From the NCBI RefSeq assembly GCF_000247695.1, contig NW_004624854.1, positions 5,358,396 through 5,422,395 of the forward strand: a DNA stretch of 64,000 nucleotides. The letters run 5' to 3'. The stretch is from Heterocephalus glaber (Eukaryota > Chordata > Mammalia > Rodentia > Bathyergidae). The position numbers and the translations under genes were made by a program. Each line of letters starts with the position of its first letter. Position 1 is the stretch's first letter. Shown here in pieces: positions 1 through 11,854 of this stretch. The notes beneath the pieces were generated by a model. It had not been told where the DNA came from, searched no databases, and saw only the letters and a program-made list of their open reading frames with translations.

Positions 1-125
1 GGGGAAAAAAATAAGAACCAAGAGACTCATGTAATGGTACAAGATCCCAATGATGAATGTAACTGTATTTTATACCGAAAATGTACCAATAAACTTAATG
101 GGGAAAAAAAAGAAAATAATACTTT
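1..125 (+). mobile_element. 3' end of a LINE-like repeat (L1 3' UTR type)
   Basis: The sequence from GGGGAAAAAAATAAGAAC to ATGTACCAATAAA matches, with few differences, the segment at 48941-49042, which is a clear insertion with target-site duplication. It is cut by the window edge, so its 5' part is unseen. Confidence 0.6.
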
Positions 126-343
126 GTTTTCCCACAGAAAACTTAGCCCATGACCAATGTATACATATCACAATGATGTTTAGCAATGTATTTCCTACAA
201 GGCTATGGAAATTATTGGGATCCCCTTTGTGAACAAAGTCTGGAATAAATTAGTTTCCAGGCAGCCGCTCCTTTATTTACCGAAGGGAATCCTGTCCAGT
301 TGTTTTCCTAAGCCCAAGAGTATTTATTTAATTATCTTAATAA

Positions 344-430
344 GGGGCCGGGGATTTCGCTCAGTGGTTCCATCACCTGCCTCACAAGTGCAAGGATCCA
401 AGTTCAATCCCTAGTACCAAAAAAAAAAAA
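344..430 (+). mobile_element. ID-type tRNA-derived SINE
   Basis: Full-length GGGGCCGGGGATTTCGCTCA...CTAGTACC plus poly(A). It is flanked by the duplication ATTATCTTAAYAA (left about 331-343, right from 430). Confidence 0.9.
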
Positions 431-439
431 TTATCTTAA

Positions 440-1850
440 CAAATTTTTAGATGACCTGTGAGAGCCAAATCATAACAATTAACACATTATTTTTGACCAA
501 TGAAAGATTCCTGAGTTATTATATGTAGATATCAATATGTACTGTATTTGTAAAACTAGTTGATGTTATTTGAATAAGCTGGCAACCTGGGAGAAGCATG
601 TCTTTAGTGACATTTATCTATAGTTACAGGCAAACATCTTAAAAAATCCAAAATGCAAAAAAAAAAAGCTCAAACACAACAGCTGTACATGTTGTAACAA
701 ATTGAACAGACAGACAGACGCGCATGTAAGACAACTTGTTTGTAAACCAGGGTGCACTCAGATGTATTTGGCCAAGTTGAATTATAATAACTTTTATAAT
801 TTTTAGGTTTATAATTATAAAAGAGACTAGTCAGAACTTTGTAAATCAATTAACAGAGATTTCTTGTAATAAGAATCAAAAGAAATAAAAATCTTCTACA
901 CCTGTGAAAGCAAAGACCATTTTAAGCTGATAGTTTATCTGACTGCGATACCCAGCTACACAGGCTTCTCATGGTTGCTTTTAGCCACATATAACTGTTC
1001 CCTCTAAAGGGACAGACTTTTACAAGTAATGTTAACTATCTCCAGTGGGGTCCGCTCAGGCCAGGTTTGCATGTAGGAGAGACTAGGTAACCCTCTTTGG
1101 AGCTAAGTATGAATTCCAAGCAGTGAGGGAAGAAGGCCTGCCAAGGCTCCAACCTGCTGTGCTGCAGATGTCTACCTATGACAGTTTCTCCCATTTTGAA
1201 AAGAAACAAAGGGAAAGAAGGCATCCCTGTTTATCCCTCTTGTTCTGTGCCCAGTCTAAGGTGTCCCTTAGACTTCATCTCGTCTGGTGCCAGTGGCGGC
1301 TGACTAGAGGTGCACAGAAGTGGCCAGAGCCAGGTTAGCTGTTCTTACCATTCTCCAATTTTGCCTGAGGCCTGAAAGACAGATAAATCTGAACTAAAAC
1401 TGTTACATTTATCTTTTGAGAGTTTCAGGACTAAACCCAGACCAGTTTTCTATATGGCCCAGAGATAAATGAAGGTCAGCTTTACTCTGGAAGGATTCCA
1501 GGGAGGGGAAACTCACCATTCTGGAAGCTTTGTCCTGAAATCCAGCAGCCACAGAAGAGGGAAGTGCCTTGAATCAAACTGCATTATTTCTCAGGGGCAG
1601 GGTAGTGGAGAAGGGACAGAAGAGTGCCTCTAAGTATGGCACAAAACTAAATCTTAACCATCTCAGGTGTAGAAGGACAAATAAGATCAGGAGCTTTTCC
1701 AGAGTGCCTCTGTGATCTTTAGCAAAACATGTCTCCAGAGACAAAAAGCTATGACTGACTCCAACTGCATTGCCAAGCAGAAAATCAAACCAATAACCAA
1801 AGAACCCAAATGGCTGCTTTTTGCCTCTTGAAAGAGAATGAAAGTGTTCT
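440..1850. other. Intergenic DNA, no gene recognised
   Basis: No coding potential beyond short chance ORFs. The right part (about 1.3-1.85 kb) may still be internal sequence of the minus-strand provirus to the right, but I cannot align it. Confidence 0.4.
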
Positions 1851-2116
1851 AACTACATTTTTTAGGGCTTACCCTTTTAATGAATTACTCTGAATCTATA
1901 ATGTCTAATTTATGACTTAAATACCCTACAGGCTGTTGAGCAGCCATTAGGAGCAAGACTCCCAAAGCCATGTCTCACCTCTTATTAACATACAAACTGA
2001 AACGGTGTCCTGCAGTTAAGCACTTAGAAGGGCTTGTTTGAGCTTCTAGAGTGCGGTCTGGGAATGAGGTCCCCAGGTGCCTGTCTCTTGGGCTTTTCTA
2101 TAAGCTAATAGAGGGG

Positions 2117-2410
2117 TCACACAATCTCACTATATCCTGCTATCTGAAGGCCATAAAAGCCTGTAATTTCCAGGAATCTCCTTAGCTGTTTTAGAGTCTT
2201 TGGCTGTGGAAAGGAAAGAACTGGTTTAATTCTTTCTTCCCCTAGTCTTTGGGTTCCCTTAGGTATAATAAGGCCTAAATATTTTACCTCAAGGCTGCAA
2301 AGTTGTGCCTTAGATCTAGAAATATTATAACCCCTGTCTGTTAGAAAATTTAGCAGAGCAGATGTCTTGGCTAGAAAGCTGTTCTGAGGGGGCACATAGC
2401 TGCATCCCAT
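2117..2410 (-). pseudogene. Retroviral pol (reverse transcriptase) remnant
   Basis: 97 codons open on the minus strand, with the ordered motifs described for the provirus (KAQLC, VKYLG, PKTLKQLRRFLE, GFYGL). There is no catalytic YxDD box inside the open part and stops follow on both sides. It is a relic, not a working enzyme. Confidence 0.75.
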
Positions 2411-2525
2411 CTACATATTGCAAGACTGTGACTTGGGAAAAACTATAGTATTTTCTTTTATCAAGTCAGGATGTAGATCTGTCTTATTTTTCCTGATAAA
2501 TAGTTGACAATTTAAAATAATTGAA

Positions 2526-2739
2526 GGGCTGGGGATTTGGCTCAGTGGTTCTGCTGTCTGCCTCACAAGCACAAGGACCTGAGTTTGATCCCCGGTACCG
2601 GAAAGCAGACAGATCAGAAACACTCTTTGGGCCGGGGATTTAGCTCAGTGGTTCTGGCACCTGCTTTGCAAGCTCAAGGTCCCAACTTCAATCCTCGGTA
2701 CCAAAAACAAAAAACAAAACAAACAAACAAAAAAACCAA
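2526..2739 (+). mobile_element. Dimer of two ID-type SINEs sharing one TSD
   Basis: The first unit is about 2526-2600 (GGGCTGGGGATTTGGCTCAG...CCGGTACC) and the second about 2629-2739 (GGGCCGGGGATTTAGCTCAG...GGTACC plus A/C-rich tail), with a spacer of about 29 nt. The outer flanks are TAAAATAATTGAAG (2513-2526) and TAAAATAACTGAAG (2740-2753), so the pair appears to have inserted as one piece in the older ERV. Confidence 0.8.
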
Positions 2740-5490
2740 TAAAATAACTGAAGGGGTTAGTTCTCATGTATCTTTACACCTTCATGAGTATATGTCTGAA
2801 AATGTCTTCTATTTAATCTCGTATCTGATTGGCAGGCCAGTGGGGGTCTTGTATAGGAACTGCTTGTGTTCTAGTAGGAACAAGTTGTTCCCCTGGCTGC
2901 CTGTTTTTTTGAGCTTCCAAAATTAAGATAATATTTGTCTCTACATGTAGTAGCAGCTTGTAATACTACTTGTCTCTCATTAGAAATCAATGTTTGATTT
3001 AAGAGCAACATTACATCTTTTTAATCTAGTCCATAGGTCTGAGTAAGTCCTCTAAAGACCTCAATGTACATATCAGGGTATTCTGAAAACTTTTTTAGGT
3101 CTCATTTAATGTCTTAGATCATTGAGAGAAAAAGACAGGGGAACACAGATAGTCTCATATTTGCCATTTACTTCCTGCAAGGGATGTTGTCTTTGAGGGA
3201 CCTCAACAACTTAGCTAGGAATGGATATAGCCTCAGGGAGATTAGAGCTGGCCTGGAAACTCCACCCTCAGCTCCTGGTGGTTAGGGTGAGCAGTAGCCT
3301 TAGGCTTAGAGGTACTGAATGCCTTGAGGTGAGGTGTCTCATTTTTCTATGGCCCACATTTACATTTGAACACAAGCAAGAATTACTTCTTAATGTGAAG
3401 AAAATCTCAACATAAGATTATTTTGACCATGTTCTCTCTTTTGCAATGTAATTTTAATTGTGAGACAGCATCATAATACTTTTCTCTGTGCACTTGGCTT
3501 TAGGAGGTAGCCACACCACAGGCGGGTGTAGAGAAATACTAAATTGCTCCTTAATATATTCCAAAGGAGTAAGAGGTTCAGATATAGAGTCCCAATTTGA
3601 AACAAGAGAAACAAATATGGCATCCTATAAGTCTCTGCTTGATTCCTGTGCCCCCTAGGGTGTCCCCAAGGCATCTCCCAAGGTTTATACCACTCCAAGG
3701 TAGGTAGCTAAAGTCTGGAGAGAGAACCAGAAAATAAAACTGGACTGGACTATCTACCCTTAACCAGCACGTGATCTTATCTTCCTCAGGAAACTCATAT
3801 CCTTACTCCAGTAGGTACTCTCAAAGCACAAGTTACAATTGACTTTAGCCAAAAACAGTCACGTTTAGAGAAGGAAGTATTGCTAGCAAACCAAGAGATT
3901 TAAACCACTGCTTTCTAGTTCCTTGAAAGAGAGAGGGGAATATGTCAACAGTCAAATTAGGGCACTTTTCCTGATAAAGAGATCACCTCCAGAGATGGTA
4001 AATCAGAGATTCTGCCCTGGGCCCTAGGGCAGAGAAAGCTCTGAGACATTTCTGTTGTCTATCCAGTCATTTAGGCAACTTTTATTAGCAGCAATACAAG
4101 GCTACTCCTTTAAGGTCCATTTTAAATTCACTAAGTATTTGAAACTCATAGGTCCTCATAGCAGCCATAATCTACATAGTAAAGGCACCTTTATCAAGTT
4201 CCTAAGCACATGCATGAAGGAAGAGAAAGGCTGACCAAAATAGTCCCATGTTCCACTTAGCATGTAAAAACACAAATGCAAGTTACTGATTGTTATTTTC
4301 CCTAGTGTAAGACAAAACAGTTGTTGTGAGTTGCCTTAGCCTGACTTTCTGCAAGGAGGAGTGGTCTGACTACTAGGGATTTTCAAATGAACTCCCAACA
4401 AGTTGGAGAAAAGTTTAAGTGGAGTTTTTAACTCACTAGCCAAGAGAAAAAGCCCAAATAAAGCTCAAGCTGGTTAAACATCCAAAAATCACCATATAGC
4501 ACTCTGTAAGTCCACAAAATTCCAAAGTCCATAACCTCTCAGAAAAGGCATTTTTCTCCCCTACATACATAAATGATGAAGACCACGCCTAGGGGGAGAA
4601 AAGGTTCAGGTATTTTTACTCTATCAAAGATTTGTTTTGTACATTTGTCTAGAGGGCAGTCTTATTAGTAGTAGAGAAAGGAGTCCAAACCTGTAGCTCA
4701 GCTCTTAATGGAGGCTTCAGAAAGGGCTCTGAGGGCATCGCTTCAGTTCACCCTGAGACAGAGGATATCTGATGATCACTGACAGAGTTCCCCTTTCACC
4801 TCACAGAGGAGTCCAGATATGGACAAGATGTGGAGATTTTCTGCTGATTACCTGGACGGGCTGTCTGGAGCTAGTTTCTTCTGAGGGACCTTTGGGTGTC
4901 CACTGGAGAGTAGCCCTGGCCATGACCCCTCTGTTGTCACCTCAGCTTCTGCTAGTTCCACGCAATCAGAGATCTGTCTCCGAAAGGAACCCAGTTGTCT
5001 ATCTGGTCAACGTTCCACCTGCCATTGGTGTCATGGGAGTGGGGATTCACCAGAGGACAACTGGAGAAACCTGTCCCCTGCTTTGAGAGTGGCACCCGCC
5101 CTATAGGCAGTTACTAGCTGGCAGAGTAACCACTGTTTGGGCAGCTTTCTGTAAGGGACAGAAAAGCCTGAACTGTCTTTATCTGAGACCATTTCATAAG
5201 AGGCCCATTTTACAACATTTATAAGCAACTCAGTCCAATGCAACACATACAAAACAAGAATAAAATGTAATTTTCATAAGAAAAACAAGACATTTGTAAA
5301 CATTTAAAACACAGCTTAAAATTCCAACACTTTTGAGACAAAAACCAAAACAAAGGCCAGAATGTATGAAACAGAAACCAGAATCGTGAAACAAATGTCC
5401 AGAGCCTGAGAAATGAAAAGTTACAGTCTGTGAAGCAAAAAGACCAAAGTTAGGACCTATGGGACAAAAGAAAGGCTTACCTCCCACAGT

Positions 5491-5514
5491 AATCTCGGTG
5501 GAAGACCTCCAAGA
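5491..5514 (-). promoter_or_regulatory. Primer-binding-site-like segment of the ERV
   Basis: On the minus strand, directly after the LTR end (...TATACCA) come TCT and TGGAGGTCTTCCACCGAGAT, the place and style of a retroviral tRNA primer site. The cognate tRNA is not determined. Confidence 0.5.
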
Positions 5515-6080
5515 TGGTATAGGGGAAAGAGATGTAACTGCAAACATACTAGATACCGAAATGCGAGTTCGTGTTCTCTAAAATCAAGAATGAATTCTAG
5601 GAACAATGGAGGTTAAGAGTGGGAAAAATGTATTGAGAGAAAGAAAGCTTCTGCCTAAGAGAGACAGAAGGGGGCTGGAAAGTGGGCTGCCCCAGCCACA
5701 TTGTTTTATAAACCGTTTAGGCACATGAGCTCCTCGTATCATTTCTGGGAATGGTATGGATCCTACAGAGACCCAAGTTCAGATGCCAGCCAATGTCCAA
5801 ACTTGTAAGCAAATGGTTCAGAGGACAGCACCTGAGCCTGCTGAACTAAGTCTTAGTGTGGGTGAGCACCTAGGAGCACCACCTAAGTGGAGAGTGGGAA
5901 ATGGCTGGGTGGAGGGAAAATGGCCCAACTGAGCCATTGCAACAAAGATCTTGGGCAATGCCATAGCAGCCCGTGGGTCTGGGTGGCTTCTCACAGGTGT
6001 TCTAGATGGAGGCCAGGGCTCAGGCCTTTTTACTTTACATCGCCGAGGCACTGACATCTCCCCAAGCTGAGGGAAGTAAC
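5515..6080 (-). mobile_element. LTR of the minus-strand ERV (right boundary approximate)
   Basis: The reverse complement shares a long R-U5 match with the LTR at about 21.4-21.59 kb, including CCCACTCTTAACCTCCATTG, ATTTCGGTATCTAGTA and the end CCCCTATACCA. It has a TATA-like TTTATAAAACAATG (minus strand, near 5700). The poly(A) signal position is mutated to AATACA. The U3 start is not resolved. Confidence 0.7.
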
Positions 6081-6900
6081 TTCCAAAACAATTCCTAAGG
6101 AAGGCAGAAGGGATTGAGCAACCTTCCAGGAAGCTGGGTCATGGGTGTTTGGTTCTAGGGCCAGCGTACTCCGGCATCCATAGAGGGCCTAGTGAATTGA
6201 GTGTTGTAGAAATGGTTCCACAGCTTCTTTGCTGATGGGACCCAGCCACTTTGAATATGTTGGAATTTTAGTAGCAGAAATTAAAGTTCTATAAAGGTCT
6301 AGATACAAGAAATAAGTGTGTGTAGGACAGAATATCTAAGAGCCTACAGACTAGCCCTGAATTTTTTCTAGAAGGCTATATGGGCAGCTTCACTGGTCAC
6401 AGACATCTGCCCCAATCCCATCATCAATCCTACCAGCCTCTTAGAGGAATTCTGCACTGGAATGCCTTGCTCATCACAAAGGAATGTGCTCCACTCCCAC
6501 ACAGAGGTAGCATCCTATCCTTTAAGAGAGAAAGACAGTGCCCAGTTTCCAAGTAAGGACACTCACAGCGATATTCAGAAAACATTTTGTTTGACATCTT
6601 GGTTTTGGCATTTCTGTTGAAAACTAGGTCCTCTTAGAGTGCATGTAGACTCCAGCCAAAGTGTTACGATTCTTATAATTGGGGAAATTGAGGCTTTGGG
6701 GGTCACAGGATGAGCCCTCAATCTGCTGTCAGGGAGCAGCAGATTCTGGCCAAGTTCTGGCGTTCTTTCTACTGCCCCTCACTAATCTCCTCTACCTCCT
6801 CATCTAATCCCTCTCCTAAAAGAGAACCAGACCCCTGAGTGTGCTTCAGGGAAACTGCAAAAACATTTTAATTAACAGAACTAAATTTTTAAAAGTATCT
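6080..6900. other. Intergenic DNA, nothing recognised
   Basis: Unique-looking sequence with no gene, RNA gene or clear repeat. Confidence 0.4.
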
Positions 6901-6905
6901 AAATT

Positions 6906-6972
6906 GTAGCTCAGTGGTTCCACTGCCTGCCTTGCAAGGTCCAGAGTTCAATCCCCAGTACCAAAAAGAAAA
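6906..6972 (+). mobile_element. 5'-truncated ID-type SINE
   Basis: GTAGCTCAGTGGTTCCACTG through CCCCAGTACC plus A-rich tail. The flanking duplication is AAAAGTATCTAMATTG. Confidence 0.85.
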
Positions 6973-6984
6973 AAAGTATCTACA

Positions 6985-9385
6985 TTGTTTTATTTGGAAC
7001 CAGATTTCCAGAATCACTAACAAATGAGACACTAACGGACACCAACTTCACGAACAAGGAGATTGTGAAGATGTGCAATCCCTTGCTTTGGGAATTCAAA
7101 TATTCTGCTGCATGAGAGATTCTGTTGATTTTGGAAATATCATGAATCATTTCCTGAAAGAGCAAATAATGGCAGCTTTTTATTCCAAGTTTCCAAGAAG
7201 CGCTGTCTCAAGGCAGAAGCCTTCTGGGAGAATCAGGACATGCTTGGAGGCCTGTGAGTGCTCCGGTCAAGGCTGGACCCTCTGCTTAACTCTGGACACC
7301 TGCAGCACTTGGGAAGCCCTCATGTCCTGCCAGGCTCTGACTTCCTGCCAGGTGGTCACATGGTAAAGGAGAAGGTTCCTTTCTCTTCATTCATTTTAAC
7401 AGGTTACATTGGCCAGAAAAGCATCCCTCTCCTGGTCAGTGAGGGGCTCAGAGTCTGGAGACCCAATCTTCAAATCAGTGTTTTCTTATCAGGGAATTTC
7501 CAGTGAAGTCAGCACTTCACTGTCTCTTCCATCGAGAGCCCCACTAGAAACTCAGAAGTGCAAAACTCATGTTTGTGTCGGTGGGACTTAGAGGAGTGGC
7601 TTGTCAGCACGAGCAAAGCCAGAAAGCAGGCAGCATTTCCATTCTGAACCTCTCATGTTCGCTCTTGGTCTTTTAGCTGTTTATAATTCAACCATCAACA
7701 TTTACTACAAGTTGAAGCTTGAGAAAACAGAATAAAAACTTGAAGGCTGGGAGGATTTTCCTCAAATGAGTTGAGATCAACTGACCTTTCCCAACAAGCA
7801 GGAGGGAAGGGGTATGTCTGCGACACAGAACACAGTAAAAGATCGGCTTGGGATCATTTCTCTTAGGACTGTCTTTTTGAAGTCCACCCAAAGATATAAA
7901 AATGATGGGGATTCTGTAGCAAAACCATCCTTTTTTTCCAGAGGCCTTTGAGTTATATAGAAGCAATAACAATTGACCAAAACCACCTCCAATTTAGTTG
8001 TCAAAGACAAACTCCAATTTCTAGCACATGACCTTTGCTAACATCAAAATTAGCCTTTTCAGTTCAATTATCTATTTGTATCTCCACACTTCTTATTGGG
8101 GAGAAGGCAAAGGCTTTGACCCTCATAATTATATTTGGCAGTAATTTCTTTTAAACTAAAGTTTCTTAGATGTTGAGATCTTTGTCTTTTGTTTGAACAA
8201 AGGAGTAGAATATAATAGGGGACATGGGGAAACAGGTTGTGAGCTCTGTAATAGCAGTTGTTCAAGGTCAACACATACTAAAGTGCTGAAATGTGCTTTG
8301 TTTAAGATGACGACGAGATGTCTTTATATTGATCATTTTCACCTGTGTAAACACCAGGAAGATATCTAAAAAGAGGAAGGAGGAGGCTGGTAGGGGCTTC
8401 AGGAGTTTTACAACCACCTGTGAGGCCTCTGGTGGCTTGATAAGGCTAGGCAAGGTTCCACCTGCATCCTTAAAGCTAGGTGGCCATGTGTTTCTTGTAG
8501 TAATCTGTATCTGACTTTGATCGGTTGCATCTGGCCAATGAGGAGCTCTGTATGCTTACACTGCACAGGTTGTGGGGTGTTAGAATCACAAATAAACACT
8601 CTGTCCACACATCACAAACCTAAAATGCTTAATTGGTGCCATTGTGAAAATCACAGGCTCTGATCCTAACACTCTGGTGGTGTACTTGCAAAAAACTGAG
8701 TAAAGCATTTTACAAACCCATTCATTTCAGGAAGAGCCAAGTAATGCATAGAATTATGGAATCTTAGGTTTATAAGGAATCTACTTAGCCTCAAATTCTT
8801 GGGACATTCTTCTAATGCCAGTGACTGTCACTTTCTGTCCCTTTCGGCCGACATTCCCAGCCAGCCAGGGCCTCTTCTCATTGTCTAGGAGTGGTCCACT
8901 TCAGAAATCCGGGATTCCAGTATTGGCTTAAAAAACAACCTCCCATCGTGCCTGCCACACCCACAGCTGCCTCCCTACCAGCTGGCTCCTGGCCCCTGGA
9001 TGTCTGCAGCCTCACCCCTGGCATCCCAGGCCCACAGGTGCCCCCCCAATCCCCAGCCTGCTGCTGCACCCAGAGCTATGTGGTGTCTCTCAGAGATGAT
9101 TTGGCCAGTGCTGTCATTCAGCCTCAGTGATGATTCACTGAGCCATCCCTGTGAGAATCACCTTGCTGGCCCTTTTATCTGGAAGGTCAGCCGCTTGTCA
9201 TTCACTTCCAGGGAGCCCCTCCTTATTTAACTCCTACACACTGTAACACAGCCTTTGAGACACATTCTCCAAGAAGCCTGACCATTCCCTTCATTCCATT
9301 CTTCCCCTCCCACTAAGTCATGGAGCCCTGGAACACCTGCAGCAATGAATCATTTTCTGTACTTGTGTCATCCTGCCCCACCAGT
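6985..9385. other. Intergenic DNA without recognised gene
   Basis: No coding gene seen. The segment ending AAATAAACACTCTGTCC at about 8590-8607 has the look of an old LTR end (AATAAA close to the terminus), but no second LTR, TATA box or TSD could be fixed. About 8.85-9.1 kb is somewhat GC-rich. Confidence 0.3.
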
Positions 9386-9389
9386 GCAC

Positions 9390-9740
9390 TCTAGTGTACA
9401 GACGCTCTTCAGATCATAATGGGGGTACATCCCAAGGGGTTCATCATTAGTTGAAAATAGTGCAAGTCAAAAATTAATACACTCAATCTGTGGAACATTG
9501 GAACTTAGCCTGGTCTACCTTAAATGTGCTTGGAACATTTAACATTAGCCCTCTGCTAGGCAAAATCATCTAATAAAGCCCATTTTATAATAAAGTGTTG
9601 CATATGTTACGTAATTGCTGAACACTGTACTGAAAGTGAAAAACAGAATAACTGTTCGGCTGCTCACATTAACACACACAGCTGAAAAGACCATCATGAA
9701 GCCGGAAACTCTCAAGTCCAACCACCCAAAGTTAGGGTCT
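9390..9740. mobile_element. Tigger-type nonautonomous DNA transposon relic (MER44-like)
   Basis: The ordered matches TTAGTTGAAAATAGTGCAAG, AAAGTGTTG and CTGTACTGAAAGTGAAAAAC, with TIR-like ends (GTACAGACGCTCTTCAGATC / AAAGTTAGGGTCTGCCTGTA), fit the ancient TcMar-Tigger MITE type as I recall it. Confidence 0.65.
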
Positions 9741-9754
9741 GCCTGTACTCACCT

Positions 9755-9905
9755 TCCAAGTCTCTGCTGCAAATAGTGACAAGATCTTGGGCCATTTACT
9801 TAAGTTTGTAAGCTTCCATTTCCTCATTTTGTAATATCAAGTTTTAACAAGGATTGTGCGTAAAGTGCTTAGCACAATGCTAGGCAAGAAATGCGTGTTA
9901 AATAC
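9755..9905 (+). mobile_element. MIR SINE relic
   Basis: CTTGGGCCATTTACTTAAG, CCATTTCCTCATTTTGTAAT and AAGTGCTTAGCACAATGC follow the MIR core order. Confidence 0.7.
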
Positions 9906-10770
9906 ATGTCATAGGAACACCCTGTGAATGCTTCCTAAAAGGAAAATATTTATCCCTGAAGCACTTGCGGTGACAAGTAGCTTGTTCCATTGCTGGATAA
10001 TGGAGTACGGTGTAACTAAAGTGACGATGGCTTGATTCACTGCTTTTCTTAGGAATCTGACTTTCACATGGGTGCCATGTGTGTATTCAGGAACCGTCCC
10101 TCAAGCACCACTGTGTCAGATGTAATCGGCAGTGAACCTGTCACTGTCACTCGCAAGCAGGGCTCTTCTCAGCTGGTGTCCTCAGGACCTCCTGCTGCTG
10201 CAGCTTTGCCCCGGTGTGGTCGTGGACCTTTCCCCTTCTTTTCCTTCAGGATATCAGAAGTCTAAGTATTTGAGACATCAACTAGCACACAACAAAGGTC
10301 AGGGACAACGATGGACACAGGACACAGAGTCAGTCCGTGCTGGTGTCCAGGCCCTGTCCCTCTAGCAGGAAGCTACCTGGGCTCAGGTGTCCCTGCAGAC
10401 ACCTGCTGGCCCTGAATTCTGCCTTCCTGCCCCACAACTGACCTCTGCTGAGGACAGCTGGCAGCAAGCAGTTCCAGTCCCCTGGGGGAAAACCCACCTG
10501 CATAATCACAGGGTGACTCATGCCCAGTACATTTCCCCCAAGATGCATCATTCAGACGCCTGTTGCTACTTTGTCCTCAATGAAAACAGTGGCTGCCACA
10601 TCTGGCCCATTGAACAATCCTAGTTCCTAGGAAGCACCAACACAAAGTGATTTTATTTTTCTAAGATCACTTACATGGTCACAATCTCCCTATTATGTCC
10701 TTTGACAACAACCTCTTGGGTTTGGATCACTTTCAGGGACAAAGGCCCAGGCTAGGGTAATTCACTTTAA
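9906..10770. other. Intergenic DNA, nothing recognised
   Basis: Short ORFs on both strands only, with no family match. Confidence 0.4.
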
Positions 10771-10782
10771 AACCCCAATCTT

Positions 10783-10868
10783 GGGGCCGGGGATTTAGCT
10801 CAGTGGTTTCACCGCCTGCTGTGCAAGCGCAAGGACCCGAGTTTGATCCCCAGTACCAAAAAAACCCA
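10783..10868 (+). mobile_element. ID-type SINE, 'CTGCTGTGC' subtype
   Basis: Full-length GGGGCCGGGGATTTAGCTCA to CCCCAGTACC plus tail. It is flanked by the 16-bp duplication AAAACCCCAATCTTGG on both sides. Confidence 0.93.
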
Positions 10869-10889
10869 AAACAAAACCCCAATCTTGGT

Positions 10890-11680
10890 CCAATACAATG
10901 ACGGCATCCTCTCCCCAGCCCCAGCATGGGGTGGTGCAAGCCTCTTCCTGGGGCTCCTCCCCTGTGCCTGACTCCCTCCTCTCTGTGTGGAGACAGGACA
11001 AACAGACGGACAAGCGCTTCTTACCTGCCTGACGTGGCAAGGCCTCCTTGGTCCATGCTGGCCCCCTTTGGTGCCTTCTCTGTGGCAGACATCCAAAGCC
11101 TGGCTTCCTTATCAGTGCTTCCGGGGATTTTCCAGAAGCTCCACAAGGACCTCCCCATTACTATCTCCACCACCTGCTCCTACCCCAGGTGACTCACTCT
11201 CCTGGAAGATGGTTCTCTTGGTTGGGAGCAGGCTCTAGCCTGGGTGCCTTCCCTGCGTCTCTTTGATCCAGGGTAGAATCACGTCACCATCACTAGTGCC
11301 AAACAGTAGCCAAGGCGGCTGCAGCCTTTCCCTTGGTTCAGCCTTTTCTTTCCAGTTCTCTTCTTCCCTAGTCAGCCTGGACAGAGGTGGGCCTGGCCAT
11401 CTGTGATATGAGCAGACAGCTGGCTGGGAGTGAGGGAGCAGGAAAAGCATCTCATGATCATGCAGCACCCTGAGGGTGCAGGTGACTTCTCAGACTTCTC
11501 TCCTCCAAGCTGCCATCTGCTTATGTGGACAGGAAGCCGGTGGAACCCATGAGCAGGCAGTACCATGGGGCAGATGAGACCCATTAAGCAGGTGGTACCT
11601 ATGAAGCCTGGAGAAGCAGAGCAAGTTCACTCACTTCTTGAAAATGCCCTCTAAGCAGTGTCTGGTCCCTGTTCACATCT
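10890..11680. other. GC-richer intergenic DNA with overlapping chance ORFs
   Basis: ORFs of 70-95 codons overlap in several frames and on both strands, with no family motif, splice context or start bias for any one of them. I see no gene. Confidence 0.4.
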
Positions 11681-11684
11681 TACA

Positions 11685-11822
11685 GTTATGTATTGCATAG
11701 CAATGTTTCAGTCCATGCTGGGCCACGTGTACAATGGTGCTCCTATATGATCATAGTGGAGCTGAACATTTCTATTCCCTAGTGACATCATAGCTGTTTT
11801 AATGTCACACTGCAAGGTGTCA

Positions 11823-11854
<32 letters not shown>

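Larger units (their letters stand above)
1850..5514 (-). mobile_element. Decayed class I (gammaretrovirus-like) ERV, internal region
   Basis: Reading right to left from the LTR at 5515 there is a leader with a primer-binding-site-like segment, then degenerate gag/pol. At 2410-2117 an open stretch shows reverse-transcriptase features: SRSKAQLC, VKYLGLI, then FPQPKTLKQLRRFLE and GFYGL, the usual gammaretroviral RT thumb/connection order. RNase H-like remnants with many stops continue to about 1.85 kb. Only about 3.1 kb separates the LTR from the RT segment, so part of gag-pol is lost. A SINE dimer interrupts it at 2526-2740. It is non-coding now. Confidence 0.7.

Noticed and set aside
2117..2410. 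Reverse transcriptase as a working gene
   Set aside because: Only a 97-codon fragment without the catalytic box, with stops on both sides, inside a SINE-interrupted provirus.
10783..10868. tRNA genes (A/B-box-like segments here and in about 25 other places)
   Set aside because: All end in GGTACC plus poly(A) and have TSDs. They are tRNA-derived SINEs without a foldable full tRNA.
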